DNA from: JAISGQ01 sp045604965 | Lineage (GTDB): Bacteria; Bacillota; Clostridia; Oscillospirales; Acutalibacteraceae | Length of the DNA stretch: 64,000 nt | NCBI GenBank assembly: GCA_045604965.1 | Contig: JAZUPB010000023.1 | Span: 138,526-202,525, forward strand | Reading direction: 5' to 3' | Shown: positions 1 through 8,611 of the stretch, in pieces | Numbering within the stretch: the first letter of the stretch is position 1 | How the letters are laid out: each line of letters begins with the position of its first letter | Program-made: the position numbers and the translations under genes | The notes under the pieces: generated by a model | Databases searched by the model: none | What the model was told of the DNA's origin: nothing | Seen by the model: only the letters and a program-made list of their open reading frames with translations

Positions 1-119
1 ATTACAGATTTCCCTTTCATAAAAAATCCCCCGGAAATTATTTATCAATGTATTTAGCAGAGAACCCTGTCAGATAAAGCAAAAGTTTCTCAGAAGGTAA
101 TAAATATTTTTATGTGTAT

Positions 120-563
120 TTAATCGCCGATCAAGGCATTGTAATCTGCATTGCCAAAAGACAAAATGCGATCCCTTATAGACACACCGTTTCCCATCAG
201 AGAAATATCGAGGCCGTAATCAAGAAAAACCTTCAGAATAGATACATTGTCAGGATGTTTTTTACCAAGTGCGAAAAGTATGGCAAAGCGCCCCATATTG
301 TCGGTACAATTTGGGTCGGCACCTTTATCAAGAAGGAGTTCTATGGTTTTCAGTTTGTGATTAAGCGCAGCCATATGAAGGTATGAAAGTCCCTGCCGGT
401 CTTTTATATTAACATTATCAAGCTTTTTTATACAGTCAAGTGCTTTTGGTGTTTCAGGCTCGTGAGAAATTATCCAGAAAATTTTATCACGACCTGTTTT
501 TTTTACATCGGAAATAAAGCTCTCGGAATTGAAAAACTCATCACTTCCAAGTGTATATTTCAA
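120..563 (-). CDS. ankyrin-repeat protein
   Basis: This is a small cytoplasmic protein of 147 aa with no signal peptide. Residues about 50-125 contain two recognisable ankyrin repeats: the first has the usual G-x-x-x-LH-x-AA and LL-x-x-GADPN pattern, and the second is weaker and ends in a FLDYGLDI stretch. Ankyrin repeats mediate protein-protein contacts, so a binding role is the only function that can be inferred. The start is a TTG at 561-563, chosen because a clear GGAGG lies 8 bases upstream; no ATG is available near it. It lies downstream of the pyrimidine operon terminator in the same direction and is probably a separate unit. The partner is unknown. Confidence 0.75.
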   Translation of the reverse strand: MKYTLGSDEFFNSESFISDVKKTGRDKIFWIISHEPETPKALDCIKKLDNVNIKDRQGLSYLHMAALNHKLKTIELLLDKGADPNCTDNMGRFAILFALGKKHPDNVSILKVFLDYGLDISLMGNGVSIRDRILSFGNADYNALIGD

Positions 564-657
564 CTAAAGCGCCTCCGATCAATTATCTGTTGTAAAAAAT
601 ATAACACTAAAATCAAAATATATCAACAAGCAAAAGGTATTTACTCGACAAAGCAAA

Positions 658-685
658 CAGCCGAAGCAGGTTTCTGCTTCGGCTG
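658..685 (-). terminator. intrinsic terminator of the pyr operon
   Basis: A perfect 12-bp stem (658-669 with 674-685, arm CAGCCGAAGCAG) with a 4-base loop is followed on the minus strand by TTTGCTTT. It lies 14 bases past the stop of the last operon gene. Confidence 0.85.
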
Positions 686-698
686 CATTATATAGCAT

Positions 699-1055
699 TT
701 ACTTTTCTGCGTCTATCCATTTCTGCCAGATTTCGGGACAGAAGCCCACAGTTGCCTGTTTTCCATTTCGGACAATCGGGGCAGCCAGTAAAAGAGGATA
801 ATCCATCAGCTTCTGTTCCTTGTCCTCATCATAGGCAAGGTGCTCAAAATAGGTTTCCTCATAAAGCTTGCACTTGGTGTCGACCAACTTGTTGAAATCT
901 CCGCCAAGAGCGGCCTTTACGCTTTTATATTCGCCGGGACTCATACCCTTGAGCTTTAGGTCGATGTACTGATATTTTATCCTGCGCTCCTTAAACCAGC
1001 GCTCTGCCTTGCCTGTATCGAAGCTTTTAGGTTTTCCGAATATCTGTATATTCAT
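699..1055 (-). CDS. ArsC/Spx-family (thioredoxin-fold) protein lacking the catalytic cysteine
   Basis: The protein is 118 aa and matches the arsenate reductase/YffB/Spx family over its whole length: N-terminal strand MNIQIFGKPKSFDT, a K-A-x-x-W-F helix, and the C-terminal P-I-V-R-N-G-K then V-G-F motif. Family members normally carry the redox cysteine in an N-C-D-T-type motif near residue 10; here it reads K-S-F-D-T, so the usual arsenate reductase or disulfide chemistry is not expected. The start ATG overlaps the pyrI stop by 4 bases, so the gene is translationally coupled to the pyrimidine operon. Its role there is unknown. It could be a non-catalytic regulator or a diverged glutathione-independent reductase. 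Confidence 0.8.
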   Translation of the reverse strand: MNIQIFGKPKSFDTGKAERWFKERRIKYQYIDLKLKGMSPGEYKSVKAALGGDFNKLVDTKCKLYEETYFEHLAYDEDKEQKLMDYPLLLAAPIVRNGKQATVGFCPEIWQKWIDAEK

Positions 1056-1477
1056 CGTTTTTTCGCCTCAGCTTCGCAGTAGATGCAGCGGTAGACCTTA
1101 TTCTGACGGTCAGTGAGCTTGAAAATATGGGGCAATTCCTGCTCAGTTGTGGTTATGCATCTGGGATTCTTGCATTTTACAACATCCACAATACGTTCAG
1201 GAAGCTCGATTTTTTCCTGCTTGCCTACGATTTCGCCGTTTCGAATTTCGTTGATAGTGATGTCGGGATCGATAAAGCCAAGAACATCCATATCAAGGTC
1301 AATATTGCCGTCTATCTTGATAATATCCTTCTTTCCCATTTTTGCAGAGGGAACATTCATTATCATAGCAACAGGGCAGCTGAGCTTCGAAAGGCACAGA
1401 AGCTTGTATATATCCATAGCCTTTCCTGCAGCAATATGGTCGATAACATAACCGTTTCTGATGCTGTCAACGTTCAT
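1052..1477 (-). CDS. pyrI: aspartate carbamoyltransferase regulatory subunit PyrI
   Basis: The protein is 141 aa, somewhat shorter than the E. coli chain of about 153. It has the N-terminal allosteric nucleotide-binding domain (GYVIDHI and the KMGKKDIIKI segment) and the C-terminal zinc domain with four cysteines in two pairs (CKNPRC about residues 102-107 and CIYC about 131-134). PyrI binds CTP/ATP and gives feedback control to the catalytic trimers. The gene directly abuts pyrB (stop TAA immediately followed by ATG), consistent with equal production of the two subunits. Its presence predicts that flux is controlled at the enzyme level, which fits the absence of a visible leader attenuator on this operon. 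Confidence 0.95.
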   Translation of the reverse strand: MNVDSIRNGYVIDHIAAGKAMDIYKLLCLSKLSCPVAMIMNVPSAKMGKKDIIKIDGNIDLDMDVLGFIDPDITINEIRNGEIVGKQEKIELPERIVDVVKCKNPRCITTTEQELPHIFKLTDRQNKVYRCIYCEAEAKKR

Positions 1478-2392
1478 TTATCGCACCTCCAACAGCTTCA
1501 TAATAAGCGCCATACGGATAAATTTACCGTACATAGCCTGTCTGAAATAGGCAGCTCTGGGATCTTTGTCTATTGCAACAGAGATCTCGTTGACTCTGGG
1601 CAGCGGATGCATAATGCAGAGATCTGCCTTTGCACTTTCAAGCTTCTCGGGAGTGAGTATATAGCTGTCCTTAAGACGCAGATATTCAGCTTCGTTAAAG
1701 AAACGCTCACGCTGTACTCTGGTCATATAAAGGATATCGAGTTCGGGGAGAGCCTCCTCAAGAGAACGCGTCTCAACATACTCGATGCCCTTTGACTCAA
1801 GAATCTCATTGCGTACATATGAAGGAATGGTCAGCTCCTCGGGGGAGATGAGCACAAATTTAACGCCCTTGTAACGGGAGAGTGCACCGATAAGGGAGTG
1901 AACAGTACGTCCGAACTGCAGGTCACCGCAAATACCCACTGTAAGACCGTCAAAATGACCCTTTTCCTTCTTTATGGTAAGAAGATCGGTGAGAGTCTGG
2001 GTGGGGTGGTTGTGACCGCCGTCACCTGCATTGATAACAGGTATGCTTACATTGCTTGCAGCAACATAGGCTGAACCCTCCTTGGGATGGCGCATAGCGA
2101 TAATATCGGCATAAAGCTCGACGACCTTTACGGTGTCGGCAACGCTTTCGCCCTTTGCAGCGGAGCTTGACTGAGCCTCGGAAAAGCCTAGAACGCTGCC
2201 GCCAAGATCAAGCATAGCCGCCTCAAAGGAAAGGCGTGTGCGTGTGCTGGGCTCAAAGAACAGAGTAGCCAGCTTCTTGTATCTGCATTTTTCGCGGTAG
2301 TTGTCGGGATTTTCAATAATATCCTCGGCAACCGCAACAAGCTCATCGATCTCTTCAGTGGAGAGATCCAAAATATCAATCAAGCTTCTCAT
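1478..2392 (-). CDS. pyrB: aspartate carbamoyltransferase catalytic subunit PyrB
   Basis: The enzyme makes N-carbamoyl-L-aspartate from carbamoyl phosphate and aspartate, the committed step of pyrimidine synthesis. It is 304 aa, the usual length. The carbamoyl-phosphate loop FEPSTRTRLSFE is at about residues 46-57, and HP-x-Q-T and the C-terminal MHPLPRVNEI motif are present. The start ATG overlaps the pyrE stop by one base (TAATG). With pyrI directly downstream it should form a class B type dodecamer. Confidence 0.97.
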   Translation of the reverse strand: MRSLIDILDLSTEEIDELVAVAEDIIENPDNYREKCRYKKLATLFFEPSTRTRLSFEAAMLDLGGSVLGFSEAQSSSAAKGESVADTVKVVELYADIIAMRHPKEGSAYVAASNVSIPVINAGDGGHNHPTQTLTDLLTIKKEKGHFDGLTVGICGDLQFGRTVHSLIGALSRYKGVKFVLISPEELTIPSYVRNEILESKGIEYVETRSLEEALPELDILYMTRVQRERFFNEAEYLRLKDSYILTPEKLESAKADLCIMHPLPRVNEISVAIDKDPRAAYFRQAMYGKFIRMALIMKLLEVR

Positions 2393-3045
2393 TATTTAGC
2401 ACCGTTTACAGCAAGATAATTCTTGATGCGTTCTACATTTTCAGCGTTTTTCTCATCTTCTTCGAGATATTCGATGATATCATAAACATCGACAACAGAG
2501 TATACGGGGAAGCCGAACTGCTCCTCGATCTCCTGCATAGCACCCTTTTCGCCCTGCCCTTTTTCCTTACGGTCTACCATAACGAAGGTAGCAGCAACCT
2601 TTGCGCCCTCAAGGGTGGAAAGGTTAGCCATACTCTCGCGGATTGCGGTACCTGCGGTAATAACGTCCTCAACGATAACGATCTCTTCGCCTGAGTTGGG
2701 AACATAACCGACAAATATACCGCCTTCGCCGTGATCCTTTGCTTCTTTGCGGTTAAAGAAGAAGGGGACATCAAGACCGTTCTTTGCAAGAGCAACAGAT
2801 ACGGAAACAGCGATGGGAATACCCTTGTAAGCAGGACCGTAGAGAACGGTACGCTTGTTGCCGACCTTTTCGAAATAAGCCTTTGCATAGAATTCGCCGA
2901 GCTTTGCAATCTCTTCGCCGGTCTTTATCATACCTGCATTAATGAAATAAGGGATCTTTCTGCCGCTTTTTGCGGTGAAGTCACCGAACTTGAGAACTCC
3001 TGCGCTCTCAAGAAACTGTATAAATTCTCTCTTGTAGCCTTCCAT
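2392..3045 (-). CDS. pyrE: orotate phosphoribosyltransferase PyrE
   Basis: It converts orotate and PRPP to orotidine 5'-phosphate. The 217-aa chain has the PRPP-binding motif VIVEDVITAGTAI at about residues 123-135, a LYGPAYKGIP loop, and an FFNRKEAKDHGEGG segment typical of the catalytic loop. GGAGG is 11 bases upstream of the ATG. It sits between pyrF and pyrB in the operon. Confidence 0.96.
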   Translation of the reverse strand: MEGYKREFIQFLESAGVLKFGDFTAKSGRKIPYFINAGMIKTGEEIAKLGEFYAKAYFEKVGNKRTVLYGPAYKGIPIAVSVSVALAKNGLDVPFFFNRKEAKDHGEGGIFVGYVPNSGEEIVIVEDVITAGTAIRESMANLSTLEGAKVAATFVMVDRKEKGQGEKGAMQEIEEQFGFPVYSVVDVYDIIEYLEEDEKNAENVERIKNYLAVNGAK

Positions 3046-3061
3046 TATAAACTAATCCTCC

Positions 3062-3760
3062 TTAACCGATAAATTCAGCGCAGCATCTTTCGTAAGCTGC
3101 AACGGGATCCTCAGCAGCGGTAATAGGTCTTCCGACTACGATATAGTCGGAGCCGATTTCCTTTGCCTGAGCAGGGGTCATAACTCTGGACTGATCGCCT
3201 ATATCGCCGTCTGCAAAGCGGACGCCGGGAGTAACTGTCATAAAGGATTTGCCGCAGCGATCCTTTACCTTGCCGGCCTCGAGCGGAGAACAGACAACAC
3301 CGTCAAGACCTGCTTCCATAGCATTCTGAGCATACTTCATAACGACCTCGTCAATAGGCTCATTGATGAGAAGCTCTTCCTTCATTCTCTCTTCGCTGGT
3401 GGAAGTGAGCTGAGTAACTGCGATAAGCAGAGGTCTTGTGCCGTCGGGACGGGTAAGACCTTCGAGTGCAGCCTCCATCATAGCTTTTGTACCTGCTGCG
3501 TGGAGGTTGGTCATATCAACATCGAGGTTGGAAAGAACAGCCATAGATTTCTTGACTGTGTTGGGGATGTCGTGGAGCTTGAGATCGAGGAATATCTTGT
3601 GACCGAGTGCCTTGATATCCTTTACGATCTGAGGACCCTCAGCATAGTAAAGCTCCATACCGATCTTTACAAAGGGCTTTCTCTCACCGAATTTAGCGAG
3701 GAAATCCATAACTGCTGCCTTGCTCGAAAAATCGCAGGCAACGATAACGTCTCTGCCCAT
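3062..3760 (-). CDS. pyrF: orotidine 5'-phosphate decarboxylase PyrF
   Basis: It carries out the last step to UMP. At 232 aa it is a short type 1 enzyme with the DLKLHDIPNTV catalytic motif (about residues 58-68), in which the Asp-Lys-x-x-Asp network is intact. The C-terminal phosphate loop is IVVGRPI. The ATG overlaps the pyrD stop by one base and has GGAGGT just upstream. Confidence 0.96.
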   Translation of the reverse strand: MGRDVIVACDFSSKAAVMDFLAKFGERKPFVKIGMELYYAEGPQIVKDIKALGHKIFLDLKLHDIPNTVKKSMAVLSNLDVDMTNLHAAGTKAMMEAALEGLTRPDGTRPLLIAVTQLTSTSEERMKEELLINEPIDEVVMKYAQNAMEAGLDGVVCSPLEAGKVKDRCGKSFMTVTPGVRFADGDIGDQSRVMTPAQAKEIGSDYIVVGRPITAAEDPVAAYERCCAEFIG

Positions 3761-4665
3761 TAGTGAGCACCTCCTATAATATCTGTAAGTTTATTGATGC
3801 CGTATTTATCCATTACACCGGGAAGGTTGTTTATAATATCGCGGCAGACAAAGGGATCGACAAGGTTTGCCGCACCAACCTGCACAGCAGATGCACCTGC
3901 AAGCATCATTTCTATAACATCCTCGGCACAGGAAACGCCGCCCATACCGATGATGGGGATTTTAACCGCTTCGTATACCTGATAGACCATTCTTACAGCC
4001 ACAGGGAAGATAGCAGGACCGGAGAATCCACCCATCTTGTTTTTTATAACGGGCTTCTTTGTTTTAAGGTCTATTCTCATACCGAGCATAGTGTTGATCA
4101 TACTCAGACCGTCTGCACCGGCATCCTCGCAGGCTTTTGCGATCTCAACGATGTTTGTAACATTGGGAGTGAGCTTTATGTATACAGGCTTTGTGGTGAC
4201 CGCCTTGACAGCCTTTGTTATTGCCGATGCATTGGCAGGATCTGTACCAAAGCTCATACCTCCGTTGTGGACGTTGGGACAGCTGATGTTGACTTCTATT
4301 ATATCTGCGTAATCATTTATTTTCTCACAGCAGTGGACATATTCCTCCACTGCAAAGCCACTGATATTGGCAACCAGAGGTTTGTGGAAAACAGCCTTGA
4401 GTTTCGGCAGCTCCTCGGCGATGACTCTGTCAATGCCGGGGTTCTGGAGACCTACGGAGTTTATCATACCTGAGGTACACTCAGCGATTCTCGGAGTAGG
4501 ATTTCCGAATCGCGGTTCCATAGTTGTGCCCTTGAAAGAGAGAGAGCCGAGAATATTGATATCGTAAAGCTCTGCAAACTCGTAGCCGAAGCCGAAGGTT
4601 CCGCTTGCAGGGATTATGGGGTTATCAAGCTCAACGCCAGAAAGATTTACGCTCAGTCTGCCCAT
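3760..4665 (-). CDS. pyrD: dihydroorotate dehydrogenase catalytic subunit, class 1B, PyrD
   Basis: The FMN-containing subunit oxidises dihydroorotate to orotate. The start is set at the ATG at 4665 because AGGAGGAG lies 6 bases before it and the protein then begins MGRLSVNLSGVEL, as in the family; an upstream in-frame codon would add 13 unlikely residues. The 301-aa chain carries the class 1 active-site motif NISCPNV, with the catalytic Cys of class 1B, and the C-terminal GGVSCAEDVIEMMLAGA FMN-phosphate site. It overlaps pyrK by 13 bases. PyrK next door makes this the NAD-linked heterotetrameric form. Confidence 0.96.
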   Translation of the reverse strand: MGRLSVNLSGVELDNPIIPASGTFGFGYEFAELYDINILGSLSFKGTTMEPRFGNPTPRIAECTSGMINSVGLQNPGIDRVIAEELPKLKAVFHKPLVANISGFAVEEYVHCCEKINDYADIIEVNISCPNVHNGGMSFGTDPANASAITKAVKAVTTKPVYIKLTPNVTNIVEIAKACEDAGADGLSMINTMLGMRIDLKTKKPVIKNKMGGFSGPAIFPVAVRMVYQVYEAVKIPIIGMGGVSCAEDVIEMMLAGASAVQVGAANLVDPFVCRDIINNLPGVMDKYGINKLTDIIGGAH

Positions 4666-5396
4666 ATAATCTCCTCCTTTTCGAGGACAGGACCGTCCTT
4701 GCATATTCTTTTATTGCCGTAAAGGGTTTTGCAGGAGCAGCCCATACAGGCCCCGAAGCCGCAGCCCATACGCTCCTCAAAGCTCATCTGACCGCTTGTC
4801 CTTGTGCTGGCGTAAACGGAGCGCATCATAGGCTCGTTTCCGCAGCAGTAGAAATAGCTGTAATCAGTTATTTCATCGAGAGCGGCCGTTGCAAAGCCCT
4901 TGATGCCGTAAGAGCCGTCAAAAGTGGTTACATAAGTGGTTATGCCGAGAGCTTCAAATTCATCCTTAAGAATCATATCATCCTTGGTGTTGAATCCGAG
5001 AACAGCAGTTACCTTCTTGCCCTCAGAGACAAGCTTTTTACCGAGAGCATAAAGGGGAGGACAGCCGACACCGCCGCCTATGAGCAGAGGCTTGTCTCCG
5101 CTTTTTGAGGTGTCGTAGCCATTGCCAAGACCTGTCAGAACATCGAGCACGGCTCCCTCTTTAAGAGTGGTCATATACTCAGTGCCGCGCCCGAGAACCT
5201 TGTAGATTATTGTGATGCTTTCGTTATCCCAGTCGCATACGGAGATAGGTCTGCGCAGGTAATAGCCGTCGAGTTTTATGTTTATGAACTGACCTGTAGC
5301 GGTCACAGCCGAGGTATCGCCAAGCAGCACCATTCTATATTGTGCTGCGGCGATCTTCTCGTTGGATTTTATTGTATAAAGACCCTGTTTAGTCAT
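4653..5396 (-). CDS. pyrK: dihydroorotate dehydrogenase electron-transfer subunit PyrK
   Basis: This subunit passes electrons from PyrD to NAD+ through FAD and a [2Fe-2S] cluster. The 247-aa protein has the ferredoxin-reductase fold: an R-R-P-I-S-x-C-D FAD motif at about residues 48-55, a G-G-G-V-G-C-P-P NAD site at about 107-114, and a C-terminal cluster of cysteines (CGFGACMGCSC and a later CKDGP). GGTG lies just before the ATG. It is fused into the operon by overlap with pyrD. Confidence 0.96.
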   Translation of the reverse strand: MTKQGLYTIKSNEKIAAAQYRMVLLGDTSAVTATGQFINIKLDGYYLRRPISVCDWDNESITIIYKVLGRGTEYMTTLKEGAVLDVLTGLGNGYDTSKSGDKPLLIGGGVGCPPLYALGKKLVSEGKKVTAVLGFNTKDDMILKDEFEALGITTYVTTFDGSYGIKGFATAALDEITDYSYFYCCGNEPMMRSVYASTRTSGQMSFEERMGCGFGACMGCSCKTLYGNKRICKDGPVLEKEEIIWAD

Positions 5397-5407
5397 CTTA
5401 ACACACC

Positions 5408-8400
5408 TTAAGAATCTATTGTAGAAATGCAGAGAGTGGTTTCCTCAAGAACGTCCAGAAGAACGCGGACAGTGTCAAGGGAGGTGAACATTGTGATGTT
5501 GTTTTCAACAGCACAGCGGCGGATTTCGTGGCCGTCGGATTCGCCGTTGGGGAGGCTGATGTCGCGAGTGTTGATTATATATGTGACATAGCCCTTGCGG
5601 ATGGAATCGAGGATCTCTTCGCTGCCGTCGCTAATCTTTGTGCGGCTTCTGGTGCGGATACCGTGACTCTTTAAGAAGTTTGCGGTGCCGTGAGTAGCCT
5701 CGATGTTGAAGCCGAGGTTATAGAAACGTCTGATAAGGGGAAGAGACTCTTCCTTATCCTTATCTGCAATGGTTGCAAACAGAGTGCCGTAGCTCTTTAC
5801 ATACATACCGCTGGACTGCAGAGCCTTCCACAGTGCGCGGGTAAGCTTGTTGTCATAACCGATAGCCTCGCCGGTGGACTTCATTTCGGGGGAGAGATAA
5901 GCGTCCATGCCTCTGAGCTTGGAGAAGGAGAAAGCAGGAGCCTTGACATACCAGCGTTCTTTCTCTGCCGGATACATTTCGGTGATACCCTGCTCGCGGA
6001 GGGAATGACCGAGGATAACAAGGGTTGCGATGTCAGCGAGAGACCAGCCTGTAGCCTTGCTGATGAAGGGAACAGTACGGGAAGAACGGGGGTTGACCTC
6101 GATTACATATACATCGTCCTTTTCATCGACAATGAACTGGATATTGAACAGACCGACGATGCCGATACCGAGACCAAGTCTGCGTGTGTAATCGAGGATA
6201 GTGTCCTTAGCCTTCTGGCTTACGGAGAAGGTGGGGTATACGCTTATGGAGTCACCGGAGTGGATACCGGTTCTCTCAACGTGCTCCATAATGCCGGGGC
6301 AGAATACGTCGGTGCCGTCGCATACAGCGTCAACTTCGAGCTCCTTGCCCTGGATATACTTGTCAACCAGAACAGGCTGATCTTCATCAATCTGTACAGC
6401 TTCCTTGAGGTAGCGTCTAAGAGCCTCCTCGTTGCTGACGATTCTCATAGCTCTGCCGCCGAGAACGTAGCTGGGACGTACAAGAACGGGATAGCCGATC
6501 TCATTGGCAGCCTTTACGCCGTCTTCAATGTTGGTGACAGCCTGACCCTTGGGCTGGGGTATTTCAAGCTGCTCCATAATCTTTTCGAAGCTGTCGCGGT
6601 TTTCAGCGCGCTCGATAGCAGCGTTGTCGGTACCGATGAGCTTGACGCCTCTCTTTTCGAGGGGAGCAGCGAGGTTGATAGCGGTCTGACCGCCGAGGGA
6701 TGCGATAACGCCGAAGGGCTTTTCAAGCTCAACGATGTTCATAACATCCTCAACTGTAAGAGGCTCAAAGTAGAGCTTGTCGGAGCAGGTGTAGTCGGTA
6801 GATACGGTTTCGGGGTTATTGTTTATAATAATAGCCTCGTAGCCTGCCTTCTTGATGGTGGTAACAGCGTGAACGGTGGAGTAGTCGAACTCAACACCCT
6901 GACCGATTCTGATAGGACCTGCGCCGAGAACGATGACCTTCTTGCGGTCGGATACAGGGGACTCATTCTCTTCCTCATAGGTGGAGTAAAGATAAGGAAC
7001 ATAGCTTGCGTGCTCGCCTGCACAGGAGTCGATCATCTTATAGACAGGGAACATATTGTTTTCCTTGCGGAAAGCGTAGACTTCATCTTCAGTGCAATCC
7101 CAGAGCTTTGCAATGTACTTGTCGGAGAAGCCCATTCTTTTTGCCTTGTAGAGGACTTCCTTGTCAAACTTTGCAGCTTCGACGACATTTTCCATCACAA
7201 CGATGTTCTTGAGCTTGTCAAGGAAGAGCATATCTATCTGAGTAGCGTTGCAGATGAGACCGAGGTCAACACCGTCACGCATAAGCTTTGCGATAGCATA
7301 GAGTCTGTCATCTGTAGGAGTGCTTATATACTTGATAAGCTCGTCATCGGTCATATGATCGAACTTCTCCATATAGATGTGGCATACACCGATCTCGAGG
7401 GAACGTACAGCCTTAAGGAAGCTTTCCTCAAGAGTACGTGCGATGCTCATAACCTCGCCTGTTGCCTTCATCTGAGTGCTGAGGGTGTTGTTTGCGTCAG
7501 CAAACTTATCGAAGGGGAAGCGAGCAACCTTTGCGACTACATAGTCGAGAGCAGGCTCAGCAGCAGCGGTAGCGGTAGAAAGCTGTATCTCATCAAGATG
7601 CATACCGACTGCAACCTTTGCGGTAACTCTTGCAATGGGGAAGCCGCTTGCCTTGGAAGCGAGAGCGGAAGAACGGGAAACTCTGGGGTTAACCTCGATG
7701 ACGTAATATTTGAAGCTGTTGGGGTCGAGAGCGAACTGGACGTTGCAGCCGCCTTCGATTTTAAGAGCGCGGATTATGCGCAGTGCGCTGTCGCGGAGAA
7801 GCTGGCATTCCTTGTTTGTAAGGGTCTGGCAGGGAGCGACAACGATGGAGTCACCGGTGTGAACGCCTACGGGATCGAAGTTTTCCATATTGCAGACTGT
7901 TATTGCAGTGTCTGCCTTGTCGCGCATTACTTCGTATTCGATCTCCTTGTAACCCTTAATGCTCTTTTCAACAAGCACCTGGTGAACAGGGGAAAGCTTG
8001 AGAGCGTTCTTCATTATCTCGCAGAGCTCTTCTTCGTTGTCTGCAAAACCGCCGCCTGTACCGCCGAGGGTAAATGCGGGACGGAGAACAACAGGATAGC
8101 CGATTTCCTCAGCTGCAGCGATAGCTTCCTTGATAGAGTGGGTGATGACAGAGGGGAGAACAGGCTCGCCAAGCTCTTCGCAGAGCTGCTTGAACAGCTC
8201 TCTGTCCTCAGCTCGCTCAATGCTTTCGCAGGAGGTGCCGAGAAGCTCTACCTGACATTCGGCGAGTATGCCTTTCTTTGCAAGCTGCATAGCAAGGTTA
8301 AGACCGGTCTGACCGCCGATGCCGGGGATAATTGCGTCAGGACGTTCATAGCGGAGCACCTTTGCCATAAACTCAAGGTTCAGGGGCTCCATATATACCT

Positions 8401-8587
8401 TGTCTGCGATAGTGGTGTCGGTCATTATTGTTGCGGGGTTAGAGTTGCAGAGGATTACTTCGTAGCCCTCTTCCTTGAGAGCGAGGCAGGCCTGTGTGCC
8501 TGCATAGTCAAATTCAGCGGCCTGTCCGATAACTATAGGACCTGAGCCGATAACGAGTATCTTGTGTATATCAGTGCGCTTAGGCAT
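5408..8587 (-). CDS. carB: carbamoyl-phosphate synthase large subunit CarB
   Basis: It makes carbamoyl phosphate from bicarbonate, ammonia and two ATP. The 1059-aa protein is the usual length: two homologous ATP-grasp halves (carboxy-phosphate half about 1-400, carbamoyl-phosphate half about 550-935), a linker oligomerisation domain between them, and a C-terminal MGS-like regulatory domain (about 936-1059). The family motifs IGQAAEFDYAG and IRIGQGVEFDYS begin the two halves. AAAGGAT precedes the ATG. All synthetic domains appear intact, so the enzyme should work on free ammonia even though its partner CarA looks unable to hydrolyse glutamine (see carA). Confidence 0.97.
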   Translation of the reverse strand: MPKRTDIHKILVIGSGPIVIGQAAEFDYAGTQACLALKEEGYEVILCNSNPATIMTDTTIADKVYMEPLNLEFMAKVLRYERPDAIIPGIGGQTGLNLAMQLAKKGILAECQVELLGTSCESIERAEDRELFKQLCEELGEPVLPSVITHSIKEAIAAAEEIGYPVVLRPAFTLGGTGGGFADNEEELCEIMKNALKLSPVHQVLVEKSIKGYKEIEYEVMRDKADTAITVCNMENFDPVGVHTGDSIVVAPCQTLTNKECQLLRDSALRIIRALKIEGGCNVQFALDPNSFKYYVIEVNPRVSRSSALASKASGFPIARVTAKVAVGMHLDEIQLSTATAAAEPALDYVVAKVARFPFDKFADANNTLSTQMKATGEVMSIARTLEESFLKAVRSLEIGVCHIYMEKFDHMTDDELIKYISTPTDDRLYAIAKLMRDGVDLGLICNATQIDMLFLDKLKNIVVMENVVEAAKFDKEVLYKAKRMGFSDKYIAKLWDCTEDEVYAFRKENNMFPVYKMIDSCAGEHASYVPYLYSTYEEENESPVSDRKKVIVLGAGPIRIGQGVEFDYSTVHAVTTIKKAGYEAIIINNNPETVSTDYTCSDKLYFEPLTVEDVMNIVELEKPFGVIASLGGQTAINLAAPLEKRGVKLIGTDNAAIERAENRDSFEKIMEQLEIPQPKGQAVTNIEDGVKAANEIGYPVLVRPSYVLGGRAMRIVSNEEALRRYLKEAVQIDEDQPVLVDKYIQGKELEVDAVCDGTDVFCPGIMEHVERTGIHSGDSISVYPTFSVSQKAKDTILDYTRRLGLGIGIVGLFNIQFIVDEKDDVYVIEVNPRSSRTVPFISKATGWSLADIATLVILGHSLREQGITEMYPAEKERWYVKAPAFSFSKLRGMDAYLSPEMKSTGEAIGYDNKLTRALWKALQSSGMYVKSYGTLFATIADKDKEESLPLIRRFYNLGFNIEATHGTANFLKSHGIRTRSRTKISDGSEEILDSIRKGYVTYIINTRDISLPNGESDGHEIRRCAVENNITMFTSLDTVRVLLDVLEETTLCISTIDS

Positions 8588-8611
8588 TAAGATCGCATCC
8601 TTTCGTTCTAA

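Noticed and set aside
1..119. Possible gene end at the left edge
   Set aside because: I find no frame with supporting features in these bases; nothing can be assigned.
462..695. 77-aa plus-strand frame
   Set aside because: It lies opposite the ankyrin gene and runs through the pyr terminator; no start signal.
5690..8545. 951-aa open frame on the plus strand
   Set aside because: It is exactly antisense to carB, has no ribosome site or family motif, and its composition is that of a shadow frame of a GC-biased gene.
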